Under the pieces are notes generated by a model, which did no database searches, was not told where the DNA came from, and worked only from the letters and a program-made list of their open reading frames with translations. This document shows, in pieces, positions 1-7,449 of a DNA stretch of 11,618 nt. Position numbers and translations under genes: made by a program. Positions within the stretch are counted from its first letter, which is position 1, and every line of letters starts with the position of its first letter. The stretch is from Bacteroidota bacterium (GTDB lineage: Bacteria; Bacteroidota; Bacteroidia; Chitinophagales; Chitinophagaceae): positions 1 through 11,618 of the forward strand of contig JAEWAC010000436.1 of assembly GCA_023391895.1 (NCBI GenBank), in the 5' to 3' direction.

Positions 1-1001
1 TGCCCAAAGATGAAAATTATGGAATCGGTGGCACCATTGATGGTGGCTATGTTGTTTACAATGGTCAGAGTGTTGAGTTCGAAGATAGAAATGTCAACGA
101 AAATGGGACCTATTACTATTTTGTCTATGCGGGAATGCAAAGTGGTAATAGTGTTTGCTATAATACCAATAGCCCTTTCAAACGTAGTGTGAAACTCGAT
201 AACAATTCGGAAACCGCCGGGCAAGAACAGGAGATCGAAAAGCCTTCCAGTACGGCGAGCACTTTATCGCCGTTGTTGAATTTTAATTTTGTTGGCAACC
301 AGAATAGTTGGTCAAACCTGACCCCTGTAATTTTTTATGGCTGGACAAAAACAATCAAAGGCAAAGATTCGACCAAAGCCAAGATACTGAAAAAGGTTGG
401 TAAATACGTTAGCAATACCTTTCAGGTGGGACCTTACATTGGCAGTACCATTGCGATTAAGGACTCGACCAGCTTTTTGCCGGCGCTGATGTTGCCGGGC
501 AACGCGGGAATGGAAATGAATTATTTTCTGACATTGGGAGATGAGAAGAGGTTTTCCGTCATTATAAGCCCACTCAATTTTGGTCTCAAAGTCATTTCAG
601 GATTCAAGGACACAACTTTATCCGTTGTGCAGCACAGTATCCGTCATTCGGTTGGTTTTATGTATGGCAATAATCTTAGTGTAAGTGTGCAATATACCAA
701 TGGCTGGCATAACAGTACCTCGAATAGCGAAGACAATTATGGGAAGATCTTTCCTAGCAATAGTGCCACTGTCCGGTACTGGAATGTCAGCATCAATACC
801 CGTTTGACGGGCGATCTGTTTAGCAATAGCACTAGCGCAAACCAATCACCGCTGGTGCTTAGTTTGAACTGGCGGTCGATGGATGCTCCGTCCAACTACA
901 AAGGGCTTCCGAATTCCCGGTTTATAACGATCGGTTTACTTTCTACCATCAACTTAAAGACGGGGGCCAACCCTGGCTTATTGCCACGTTCACCCTTATA
1001 A
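1..1001 (+). CDS. 3' part of a surface-type protein: FN3-like end followed by a beta-rich, possibly outer-membrane-barrel region (5' end outside window)
   Basis: The reading frame is already open at the left edge (first full codon at base 3) and ends with TAA at 999-1001, giving 332 visible residues. The first ~55 residues look like the end of a fibronectin type III or similar beta-sandwich domain: a value-like strand (GGYVVYNG), then NENGTYYYFVYA and a CYNTNSPFKRSV ending, as in many secreted Bacteroidota proteins. A polar linker (about residues 57-75) follows. The rest is rich in alternating hydrophobic/polar strands and aromatic residues, with several segments that could be barrel strands (FQVGPYIGSTIAI, RFSVIISPLNFGLKVI, RHSVGFMYGNNLSVSVQY, RFITIGLLSTINL). 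I infer an exported envelope protein; the signal peptide would lie upstream. I do not recognise the barrel-like part. It ends 11 bases before the neprosin gene, which suggests co-transcription. An internal ATG at 135 is not needed as a start because the frame is open through the edge. Confidence 0.65.
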   Translation, partial: PKDENYGIGGTIDGGYVVYNGQSVEFEDRNVNENGTYYYFVYAGMQSGNSVCYNTNSPFKRSVKLDNNSETAGQEQEIEKPSSTASTLSPLLNFNFVGNQNSWSNLTPVIFYGWTKTIKGKDSTKAKILKKVGKYVSNTFQVGPYIGSTIAIKDSTSFLPALMLPGNAGMEMNYFLTLGDEKRFSVIISPLNFGLKVISGFKDTTLSVVQHSIRHSVGFMYGNNLSVSVQYTNGWHNSTSNSEDNYGKIFPSNSATVRYWNVSINTRLTGDLFSNSTSANQSPLVLSLNWRSMDAPSNYKGLPNSRFITIGLLSTINLKTGANPGLLPRSPL

Positions 1002-1012
1002 TACGAAAAGTC

Positions 1013-2248
1013 ATGTCTGCTGATCCCTTTCTCCCCTTCACTGATTTTGTGAAGTCATTGCAAAACAAAACGGCAGCCCGGAACATAGGTGACAGAGCGG
1101 GTGTACCTTCTTCTCCGGCAGCCATAGAGAACATGCGTACCTACTTGGTTCAGTATTATAAAAAGACCCAGGCTGAGCATAGCTTTCAGGATGAAGAGGG
1201 GCAGGTGTGGGACTGTATGCCTATTAAATTGCAACCATCGCTTCGTGGACGAAAAGATAATCGTTTCAAAAACGTTCCTGAATATCCAGGCGAGAAGTGG
1301 AGTGAAGAAAAGACTTATACAAAACCAAATGGAATTTCCCGAAAAGAAGTCGACTCACTGGGCAATAAACAAGGATGTCCGGAAGGAACCATTCCTGTAC
1401 GAAGACTAACACTGGAGCGTATGGCATCCTTTAAAAGTGTACAACAGTTTCTTCGTAAAGATTATCGGGAGAAAGAGCCGGCTGCTAGTCGACCACGGAA
1501 ACTTGTCGCTGCCGCTACCACAGCTGAGCGTAAATATGTTTATGCTCGGCATTTTATTACGAACAAAGGAGGTGGATGTACACTGAATATCTGGCAACCG
1601 CCGCTTCACAACCAAAACCAGTTATTTTCTCTTTCGCAACTATGGACAATTGGTGGACGCGGTGTCCAGCAACAAACCATTGAGGTGGGATGGCAGGTTT
1701 GTCCTTTGCATTATGGCCACAGCAAGCCTGCGCTTTTCATCTACTGGACTCCTGATAACTACCGAACCGGTAGTTACAACATGGAACAATCTGAAACGTT
1801 TGTGCAGGCGAATAGCTCTTGGAGACTGGGAGGAGCACTCAGTCCAGTCAGCACAATAGCTGGGACGCAAATAGACATGCGGGTGGACTGGATTCTCATT
1901 AACACAGCCTGGTGGTTATACATCAACGAAACACCGGTCGGCTATTATCCCAAACGACTTTTTGGAAATGGTGCGCTGACTAAACTGGCCGATGCCGTCG
2001 TAGTGGGAGGAGAAGTTAGCGGCAATGGCTCTTGGGCACCGATGGGAAGTGGGCAGTATGCAGATCAAGGCTATGGACGTGCTGCCTATATCCGCAACAT
2101 TAGTTATCTCGATGAAGGGAGCATCAATCGCCCTGCACATTTGTCGCCGGTACTGACATCGGAAAACTGTTACAAATTTGAATATGCACAGGAGCCGGAT
2201 TGGGGGTCCAGTTTCTTTTACGGTGGCCCGGGTGGAAATCACTGCTGA
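1013..2248 (+). CDS. Neprosin-family glutamic prolyl endopeptidase with activation domain
   Basis: A 411-residue protein with the full two-part layout of plant neprosins. The activation (pro) domain has WDCMPIKLQPSL (residues 66-77) and GCPEGTIPVRR (121-131). The catalytic domain (~175-411) has LNIWQPP (191-197), FSLSQLW (205-211), IEVGWQV (223-229, ending in C229), LFIYWTPDNY (241-250), GGALSPVS (273-280), VGYYPKRLF (309-317), MGSGQYADQGYGRAAYIRN (344-362) and FFYGGPGGNHC at the C-terminus. By the known family mechanism a pair of glutamates cleaves after proline at acid pH. The two matching residues here are E224 (in TIEVGW) and E334 (in VGGEV), both intact. The terminal cysteine pair (C386, C411) is kept, but the two cysteines of the plant TGC...C loop are replaced near S254. 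No signal peptide or hydrophobic start is visible, which is odd for a zymogen-type protease. The frame stays open upstream into the preceding gene, but ATG 1013 is the first sensible start. There is no Shine-Dalgarno. Family assignment is firm; substrate and export route are unknown. Confidence 0.93.
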   Translation: MSADPFLPFTDFVKSLQNKTAARNIGDRAGVPSSPAAIENMRTYLVQYYKKTQAEHSFQDEEGQVWDCMPIKLQPSLRGRKDNRFKNVPEYPGEKWSEEKTYTKPNGISRKEVDSLGNKQGCPEGTIPVRRLTLERMASFKSVQQFLRKDYREKEPAASRPRKLVAAATTAERKYVYARHFITNKGGGCTLNIWQPPLHNQNQLFSLSQLWTIGGRGVQQQTIEVGWQVCPLHYGHSKPALFIYWTPDNYRTGSYNMEQSETFVQANSSWRLGGALSPVSTIAGTQIDMRVDWILINTAWWLYINETPVGYYPKRLFGNGALTKLADAVVVGGEVSGNGSWAPMGSGQYADQGYGRAAYIRNISYLDEGSINRPAHLSPVLTSENCYKFEYAQEPDWGSSFFYGGPGGNHC

Positions 2249-2390
2249 TCCCTTTCAGGAAGGCTATCTATGCTGTCGTGCTGTTCCTACAAAAAATACT
2301 TTTCATATACCGTCTCTATCAATTCGGATATTCTGTTCCCCGAAAACTTGATTTATCAAACAAGATTTTTGACCATTCCAAAACACTTTT

Positions 2391-2711
2391 ATGGAACCAT
2401 TTATTGATGGCGGCCTTTTTGAGATACTGGTTGCTGGTTTGTTCACAACTGTTATCAATTTTATATTCAGAAACCGAGTGTTACTTTTCCTTTATTCTTT
2501 GCTCAGTATCGCTTCTCCGGTGCTTCTTTTATTTATTCGTTCTGGCGAAGCATTCAATTACCTGATAGCGCTTTGCTTGTTCAACGCCATTTTCCTGGTA
2601 ATTCTTTTGTGGAAAGCCAAAGCCGGACAGCCAGATGCACCACTCTTTCGATTCTCTCCCAAACAGCTGCTACGGAAACCCCTGTTTCGTAAAGCCTATA
2701 AACGCATCTAA
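2391..2711 (+). CDS. Small three-helix membrane protein, function unknown
   Basis: A 106-residue protein with three hydrophobic helices, about residues 9-26, 30-49 and 55-74, followed by a basic C-terminal tail (KQLLRKPLFRKAYKRI) that by the positive-inside rule should face the cytoplasm. No family is recognised. A longer open frame (2200-2565) overlaps the same bases, but it would intrude into the end of the neprosin gene and has a less regular helix pattern, so I prefer this frame. The 142 bases before it (2249-2390) hold no recognisable site or hairpin, which leaves room for an internal promoter. It stops 33 bases before the propeller gene. Its place between a protease and a propeller suggests a membrane partner, perhaps for anchoring or export, but that is inference from position only. 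Confidence 0.6.
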   Translation: MEPFIDGGLFEILVAGLFTTVINFIFRNRVLLFLYSLLSIASPVLLLFIRSGEAFNYLIALCLFNAIFLVILLWKAKAGQPDAPLFRFSPKQLLRKPLFRKAYKRI

Positions 2712-2744
2712 TCCTTGAAGTATAAATTCTAAACAGCATCTATC

Positions 2745-5330
2745 ATGGCAACAACCAAAAAGAGTACATTGGAAAAAAAAACAGCTTTGAAAAAATCTTC
2801 TGTCAAGGCTGCGCAAACTTCCAGTAAAAAGGCCGCGTCAAAAAAGGGAACGTCTAAACGGGTAGGCTCCCGAAAAGGAAGCACAAAAAAAGAAATAGAA
2901 AAAGCGGAGCGGGAAGGTGGTCCACGGAAGTGGTTCTTCCCCATTATGGAAGCCGCCTACACGAGACTTGTGCCAATCGAGGAACCGGTACCAAGGCGAG
3001 CACCTATTGTTTCTCCATTTTCCTTTGCCGGCCCGAAATCGAAAAAGTTTACCAGCGACTTACAGGAAAAGAAAGGTGAAGAGATTCTGGCTGTTCCTTC
3101 ACAAGAGTATTGGGTTGATATCCTTGCGGAATACAAACAACGAAAAGCAGAAAGTGTGCAGGCTGCTAAGGCCAAATTGGGCATGGCACCAATACCAGGA
3201 CCGATCATACCCGGACAAAAAAACTGGGCACCACTCGGACCATCTGTGGTTACGCAGGCACAGGCCCAAGGTTTTCCCTCTGTCGGTGGACGGATTGCCG
3301 GCATCGCCATTGACAGTACCGGCCAGATAGTTTATGCTGCTTCAGCCAATGGAGGTGTTTTCCGCTCTAAAGATGCCGGTCTGACCTGGAGATCTATGAT
3401 GGATGCTTTCGATATGGATCCCACTAATTTTGCCAGTACGAGCCTCGCGTGTGGAGCAATTGCTATTGATAAAAATGATCCCCTCCGGGTGTATGTTGGT
3501 ACGGGGGAGGGTAATACATATTTTCTGTTTCAAAGCAGGATTACCAATGCCTTACCGGCTTATCGTGGAATAGGCCCGATTCGAAGTGATGACGGAGGGG
3601 ATCATTGGATCCAGGAAAAAACAGCGGCTGGCTCTCCGACTTTAGCAGGCAAAGCTTTTTTTGCATTAGCAGTTGATCCGTCGAACCGGGAGCATGTTAT
3701 TGCGGCCACCTCAGAAGGGTTGTACCAGCGAGTGCCGACAGGTGGTAATGCAGAATGGAAGCAACAACGAGTTGGTGTCCATTCCAGTGTGGTGGTGGCC
3801 TCTGCCGGTACGACAGTTTTTTATGCGGCGGAATGGGGAAAAGGTGTTGTTACATCAAAAGATGGAAAAACATGGACTGGCCTAAACAGTGGATTCCCGG
3901 CATCCAATTTGGGACGAATTGAACTGGCTGTACAGCCGACCGACCCAAATATTTTGTACGCCATTGTTGCCAATGGCAAGGGAGCCTTGAATGGTATTTT
4001 TCGCTACGAGGCGGGTGCCAACAGCTGGAAAAAGATTGCCAATCCGCCAGATGTGCTTCCAACTGATCAAAATGGAAATAGTCAGGGTGATTACGACTTA
4101 GCCATTGCGGTTGATCCGCTAAATTCAAATATTATTTATACAGGAGGCAGTTATGCTAATGTTGATATGTATCCTGCTTCTATCTGGCGTTCAGTGGTCA
4201 ATAAATCAGGGTCGGGATATTCAATGACCTCACAGTCCATTGGCCAAAAAGCCCATGCTGATGTCCATGTATTGCTGCACAGTCCAGGTGATGCAAACGC
4301 ATTGTGGGCAGGCACAGATGGCGGCATTTTTTTAAATCGGAATCCGAGAGCCTCTGATAATTTTGCCAGCCGCAACAATGGTTTGGCTTGTCTCTGTTGC
4401 AATTTTATTGCGCAACATCCTACTGATCCAGGCGTTCTTTTTTCGGGTCTGCAGGATAACGGAACCGCAAGGACGAATGGTAGTCCGAACTGGAAACACG
4501 TCTGCTGGGGCGACGGTGGATACTGTCATGTCAACTGGGCTGACCCCCGGCAGGTTTTGGTATTCGCGAATGGTTGGGTTTACCGTGCGGTAGATGGCGG
4601 TCTTGATCATGACTCTTGGAAAGCCACTGAATTTCCTTGGGCCATGATGACTGAGCCAATAGTTGGCCCGCCTTATAATCCTGCAAAACCAGCTGAAGCA
4701 AAAATCGTGGCCCTCGCATCGGCTGATAACGCTGGACGCCCTATGGTTTATCTGTCTACTGATTTTGGGTTGCATTGGACAAAAAAAATTTTGATACCGT
4801 CACAAGGTGGTATTTACTCGATGACATTTGCTTCAGCGAACCGCTTTTTCTTGGGCACGACGAGGGGAGAAGTCTTCCGGGTTGACTTAACCATTAACCA
4901 GTGGCAGGTTTCTCAGATTAACAATGTCGCAGTCGGCCCCCTGGCCTTACGAGGGCTGGTGTCGGATATTGCCATTGATTGGTCTGATGCAACAAGGGCA
5001 TCCATTTATATTGCGTTTGGTGGGAACGGTGATTACCGGCATGTCTGGCATTTCGATGATGTACAATGGCGTGCCCGAAGTGGGCAACTGCATCAGAAAA
5101 ACTTACTGGATGTGGAGCACAATGCAATCGTTGTTGACCGGACAGCACCGACTAATGTGTACGTGGGGGCAGACATTGGTGTATGGCATTCTCCAGACAG
5201 TGGTGGCACCTGGAGGCCTTTGCCCAACGGGATGCCTGATGCACCTGTCTTTGATCTGCAGATACACTTCTCTCAGCGACTCCTGCGTGCAGCAACGCAC
5301 GGACGAGGCGTTTTTGAATTTGCGATCTAA
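2745..5330 (+). CDS. Asp-box (BNR/sortilin-type) beta-propeller protein with lysine-rich N-terminal tail
   Basis: An 861-residue protein. Residues 1-58 are a low-complexity K/A/S/T tail with 16 Lys and 3 Arg, of the kind seen in histone H1-like proteins. A linker (60-155) leads to a propeller region (~158-861). Five Asp-box motifs (S-x-D-x-G-x-T/H-W type) are visible: SKDAGLTW 208-215, SDDGGDHW 281-288, SKDGKTW 371-377, STDFGLHW 671-678 and SPDSGGTW 816-823. Paired strand signatures such as IAIDSTGQIVYAAS, LAVDPSNREHVIAATSEGLY and VYVGADIGVW recur, and the ending ATHGRGVFEF is typical of sortilin/VPS10-like or photosystem-assembly-like propellers. Such proteins usually bind proteins or glycans; sialidase activity is not indicated, as I see no clear catalytic arginine triad or nucleophile set. 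There is no signal peptide, and the tail would block recognition by the Sec pathway. A cysteine cluster (CLCC near 549-552) is notable. It is followed after 23 bases by a membrane protein gene. The fold is confident; the role is unknown. Confidence 0.85.
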   Translation: MATTKKSTLEKKTALKKSSVKAAQTSSKKAASKKGTSKRVGSRKGSTKKEIEKAEREGGPRKWFFPIMEAAYTRLVPIEEPVPRRAPIVSPFSFAGPKSKKFTSDLQEKKGEEILAVPSQEYWVDILAEYKQRKAESVQAAKAKLGMAPIPGPIIPGQKNWAPLGPSVVTQAQAQGFPSVGGRIAGIAIDSTGQIVYAASANGGVFRSKDAGLTWRSMMDAFDMDPTNFASTSLACGAIAIDKNDPLRVYVGTGEGNTYFLFQSRITNALPAYRGIGPIRSDDGGDHWIQEKTAAGSPTLAGKAFFALAVDPSNREHVIAATSEGLYQRVPTGGNAEWKQQRVGVHSSVVVASAGTTVFYAAEWGKGVVTSKDGKTWTGLNSGFPASNLGRIELAVQPTDPNILYAIVANGKGALNGIFRYEAGANSWKKIANPPDVLPTDQNGNSQGDYDLAIAVDPLNSNIIYTGGSYANVDMYPASIWRSVVNKSGSGYSMTSQSIGQKAHADVHVLLHSPGDANALWAGTDGGIFLNRNPRASDNFASRNNGLACLCCNFIAQHPTDPGVLFSGLQDNGTARTNGSPNWKHVCWGDGGYCHVNWADPRQVLVFANGWVYRAVDGGLDHDSWKATEFPWAMMTEPIVGPPYNPAKPAEAKIVALASADNAGRPMVYLSTDFGLHWTKKILIPSQGGIYSMTFASANRFFLGTTRGEVFRVDLTINQWQVSQINNVAVGPLALRGLVSDIAIDWSDATRASIYIAFGGNGDYRHVWHFDDVQWRARSGQLHQKNLLDVEHNAIVVDRTAPTNVYVGADIGVWHSPDSGGTWRPLPNGMPDAPVFDLQIHFSQRLLRAATHGRGVFEFAI

Positions 5331-5353
5331 CATCAAACAATAAAATCAACAAT

Positions 5354-5860
5354 ATGAGCTCCATCAAACCATTGCTTCTGGGATTGGTCTTTTTGGCGGG
5401 ACTGTTTTATTTGATAGCCATTATCAATGCGGGTATTCTGTCGGTGCAGGGGAAAGAGAGCCTGAACACCCTGTTCAGCAGTGCCATTATTGTCATTGGC
5501 GGTATTCTTTCGACGAACTTGGGTGCGGTTATCGGCTATTCGTTTACGCCGCCCAATAACGCTGCACGAGCCACATTGCCTAAACCCTTCCTCGGCTTGC
5601 GCCCGACCGTTCACACAAAACAGCCAGCCCCGGTGCCTGGTGGCACTTCTACCACTGCAAGCAATGCGGACAATTCACCGAACCAGAAAGCCCAGATTTT
5701 TGCCTGCTATTTTTATGTCATTAGCTTGGTCATTGCACTGGTCTTTTATTTTTTGGCATCAAGTAAAGGAAAGCCTCTTCCCGTGTTGGAGGAACTGTCA
5801 AAGACATTTTTAGGCGTATTGGTCGGAGCGTTAACCGTCTCACTGGTTACAAGAAATTGA
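5354..5860 (+). CDS. Four-helix membrane protein, function unknown
   Basis: A 168-residue protein with two pairs of hydrophobic helices: about residues 6-28 and 41-62, then 115-136 and 150-165. The pairs are joined by a ~50-residue polar, Pro/Thr/Ser/Asn-rich loop (KQPAPVPGGTSTTASNADN). The layout of two hairpins with a flexible loop is like many small structural or scaffold membrane proteins, and no enzyme motif is visible. I do not recognise the family. The start ATG follows an AT-rich leader (AATAAAATCAACAAT) without a Shine-Dalgarno, as expected for Bacteroidota. It is the last gene of the left-hand run; after its TGA comes 584 bases without a gene. A role in membrane placement of the upstream soluble proteins is possible but rests only on gene order. 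Confidence 0.65.
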   Translation: MSSIKPLLLGLVFLAGLFYLIAIINAGILSVQGKESLNTLFSSAIIVIGGILSTNLGAVIGYSFTPPNNAARATLPKPFLGLRPTVHTKQPAPVPGGTSTTASNADNSPNQKAQIFACYFYVISLVIALVFYFLASSKGKPLPVLEELSKTFLGVLVGALTVSLVTRN

Positions 5861-5996
5861 GAGTCAGAAGTTGATTTCTTCCTGTAAGTCTTAGCGAAAA
5901 GTGAACTAAAGAGGTGATATTTAAGGGAGATTTTCAATTGGTTCACATTTGTTGAGAATTTACATAAAGTTTGATGAGAGTTTCTTTCATTAGCTT

Positions 5997-6026
5997 CGCC
6001 ATTTCTGGCGTTACACTTTACAAGTG
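5997..6026 (+). repeat. Two adjacent short hairpins
   Basis: CGCCA (5997-6001) pairs perfectly with TGGCG (6006-6010) across a TTTC loop. Three bases later CACTT (6014-6018) pairs perfectly with AAGTG (6022-6026) across TAC. Neither is followed by a T-run, so they are not classic terminators. They lie ~140 bases after the last gene of the left-hand operon. They could be protein-binding sites, recombination-site arms or part of a structured RNA; nothing in the sequence decides between these. Confidence 0.45.
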
Positions 6027-6070
6027 CAGCGGCCGCATTATTGTGAGAGCAGCAGATCACTTGCAGCGGC
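6025..6070 (+). repeat. 9-base direct repeat TGCAGCGGC
   Basis: TGCAGCGGC occurs at 6025-6033 and again at 6062-6070, 37 bases apart. Between them GTGA (6043-6046) and TCAC (6057-6060) form inverted arms, and CAAGTG (6021-6026) is inverted as CACTTG (6058-6063). The arrangement of direct copies with nested inverted arms resembles a recombination or binding site, but the arms are short. Confidence 0.35.
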
Positions 6071-6217
6071 GGGATTATAATCAGCCCTTTACATAAGATT
6101 GTCCTCCTAAAACTGCTGATTAGGCTTGCTCCATGTTATTGTGCCGCAGCCTACATCATTAGAATGATAAGCGAGGTCTCTTACTTAAACGTAATAACCT
6201 CCACTAAATCTGCCACT

Positions 6218-6228
6218 AAAAAGTTCGA
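6218..6228 (-). repeat. 11-base segment repeated in inverted orientation beyond ietS
   Basis: AAAAAGTTCGA here is the exact reverse complement of TCGAACTTTTT at 10016-10026. Beyond the core, this strand reversed continues AGTGGCAGATTTA, while the other copy continues GCTGGTAAGTTTTA, so similarity extends loosely for about ten more bases. The two copies flank the ietAS genes. Confidence 0.4.
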
Positions 6229-6245
6229 ACTGCTGCCAGTCCTGT

Positions 6246-6266
6246 CTACGAATGTCCTTTTTGGAA
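6246..6266 (+). repeat. Left copy of an imperfect direct repeat flanking ietAS
   Basis: The segment reads CTAC, then GAATGTCC, then TTTTTGGAA. It matches 10114-10135 at 18 of 22 aligned positions with one single-base gap. A shared 10-mer TGGAAGGTTT also follows in both places (6272-6281 and 10131-10140). The two copies are in the same orientation with the whole two-gene cassette between them, as expected for an element remnant or a duplicated junction. Confidence 0.45.
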
Positions 6267-6431
6267 AGAAATGGAAGGTTTGGGCAGATTTGGGACCGTA
6301 AGGGTTAAAAAAGGCCATTAATTCTTGGATATTTGTTCGATTCCTATTTGTCTGGCAGCTAATTCCTTCGGCGCCTGATTTTTCAGTTTAAAATAACATA
6401 AGTTCGCAGGATTTTTGTATTATATTTAAGC

Positions 6432-6438
6432 AAAGGAG
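6432..6438 (+). promoter_or_regulatory. Perfect Shine-Dalgarno before ietA
   Basis: AAAGGAG ends six bases before the ATG at 6445, the ideal spacing. The starts at 1013, 2745, 5354 and 10857 (-) have no such motif, as is normal for Bacteroidota. The site fixes the ietA start and supports a different origin for this cassette. Confidence 0.75.
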
Positions 6439-6444
6439 AGGAAA

Positions 6445-7443
6445 ATGAACCAAGAGTTATTGGTTAGGCTTTTTAGGTCAATCGAAGGAGACAAAAATGA
6501 TGATATTGTCAAGATTGCCACGAAAATAATTGAAGAGGAACAAATTAAAGGCCATACTAGGTTGGCATCTAGACTCAAAGATATCTTAAACAAGAACATC
6601 CATTCTTACGCATCATTTAAAGGCAACCTTAAATCGCTTTTACCAAATGGAATTATAATTCCTACTGATAACAGATTTAAAGTGCCACTCGCAGATTTTG
6701 TTGAAAGAGAATATCTAAGGCATGAGATGGTTCTACCGCAGGACATTGAGAAAAAGATTAGTCGAATTGAAAAGGAATATGTTGCTAGAGAACGTCTGGC
6801 TCATTATGGATTGAGACCAAAGCAAAAAATTCTCTTATATGGTTCGCCAGGCTGTGGCAAAAGCATGGCTGCTGAAAGAATTGCGTGGAATATTGGGTTG
6901 CCTTTCTTGAAGGTTCGATTTGAGGCGATTATATCCTCGTATCTAGGTGAGTCTGCATCTAATTTAAAAAAGCTTTTTGATGTTTTCGAAAACTACCCAT
7001 GCGTGATATTGCTAGATGAATTTGACTTCATTGCAAAATCAAGAGGTCACGGTCATGATGTTGGTGAAATGCATCGAGTTGTAAATATATTATTAGGATT
7101 GCTAGAAGACCTAAAATCTCCAGGTTTATTAATAGCTACTACAAATTTTGATGGTATTATCGATAATGCATTGTTTAGAAGATTTGATGAAATAATAGAA
7201 ATGCCAAAACCTGGAATAGATGAAATAGAAAAGCTTTTGCGAAAAACCTTGTCCGCTTTTAATGTTTCTAATGCAATAGATATTAAATCAATTGCAAGGC
7301 AGATGGAAGGATTTTCTGCGGCCTTAGTTGTAAAGATTGCTCAAGATGCTACTAAGTTGACAGTTATTGAGGGGAATAAGGTGTTAGAATATGATCAACT
7401 TATTCAAGCTTTAGAAGAAAATAGATATTTTAATAAAGGTTAA
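6445..7443 (+). CDS. ietA: IetA-type AAA+ ATPase of an IetAS defence/stability pair
   Basis: A 332-residue AAA+ ATPase. The N-terminal ~120 residues are helical and charged (the likely partner- or substrate-binding part). The ATPase core has Walker A GSPGCGKS (133-140), pore-loop-like SSYLGES (164-170), Walker B VILLDEFD (187-194), sensor 1 ATTN (231-234) and an arginine-finger region FRRFD (244-248); the small lid domain follows with GFSAALVVKIAQDA. All residues needed for ATP hydrolysis are present. In the known IetAS system an ATPase of this size is encoded just before a subtilisin-like protease; the pair was first noted as an incompatibility and plasmid-stability locus in Agrobacterium and later shown to protect against phage. 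The ATPase presumably controls or feeds the protease, but its exact role is not settled. It acts in the cytoplasm. The next gene starts six bases after the stop, so the two are translationally close. AT-rich codons and the Shine-Dalgarno set it apart from its neighbours. Confidence 0.85.
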   Translation: MNQELLVRLFRSIEGDKNDDIVKIATKIIEEEQIKGHTRLASRLKDILNKNIHSYASFKGNLKSLLPNGIIIPTDNRFKVPLADFVEREYLRHEMVLPQDIEKKISRIEKEYVARERLAHYGLRPKQKILLYGSPGCGKSMAAERIAWNIGLPFLKVRFEAIISSYLGESASNLKKLFDVFENYPCVILLDEFDFIAKSRGHGHDVGEMHRVVNILLGLLEDLKSPGLLIATTNFDGIIDNALFRRFDEIIEMPKPGIDEIEKLLRKTLSAFNVSNAIDIKSIARQMEGFSAALVVKIAQDATKLTVIEGNKVLEYDQLIQALEENRYFNKG

Positions 7444-7449
7444 TCCTCT

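Larger units (their letters stand above)
5861..6444 (+). other. 584-base non-coding spacer upstream of the ietAS cassette
   Basis: No convincing gene is present on either strand. An open frame on - (5746-6060) overlaps the preceding gene and looks like chance. The stretch holds two perfect short palindromes close together (5997-6010 and 6014-6026), a NotI-type GCGGCCGC palindrome (6029-6036), a 9-base direct repeat (6025-6033 and 6062-6070), and segments shared with the spacer on the far side of ietAS (6218-6228, 6246-6266). It changes from mixed composition to AT-rich towards 6400. The length and the shared segments suggest a junction between the left-hand operon and an inserted cassette. 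I found no convincing Bacteroidota promoter (TTG / TAnnTTTG pair) for ietA, although GATATTTG at 6328-6335 is a partial -7 match without a good -33 partner. Confidence 0.6.

Noticed and set aside
2200..2565. Open frame of 121 codons on + with hydrophobic stretches
   Set aside because: It overlaps the end of the neprosin gene and the 2391-2711 gene in another frame; the latter has the cleaner three-helix pattern and basic tail.
4332..4775. Open frame of 147 codons on - inside the propeller gene
   Set aside because: Lies entirely within a well supported gene with clear Asp-box motifs; a shadow frame.
5746..6060. Open frame of 104 codons on - in the spacer before ietA
   Set aside because: It overlaps the 3' end of the four-helix membrane protein gene and has no recognisable domain; composition looks like chance.
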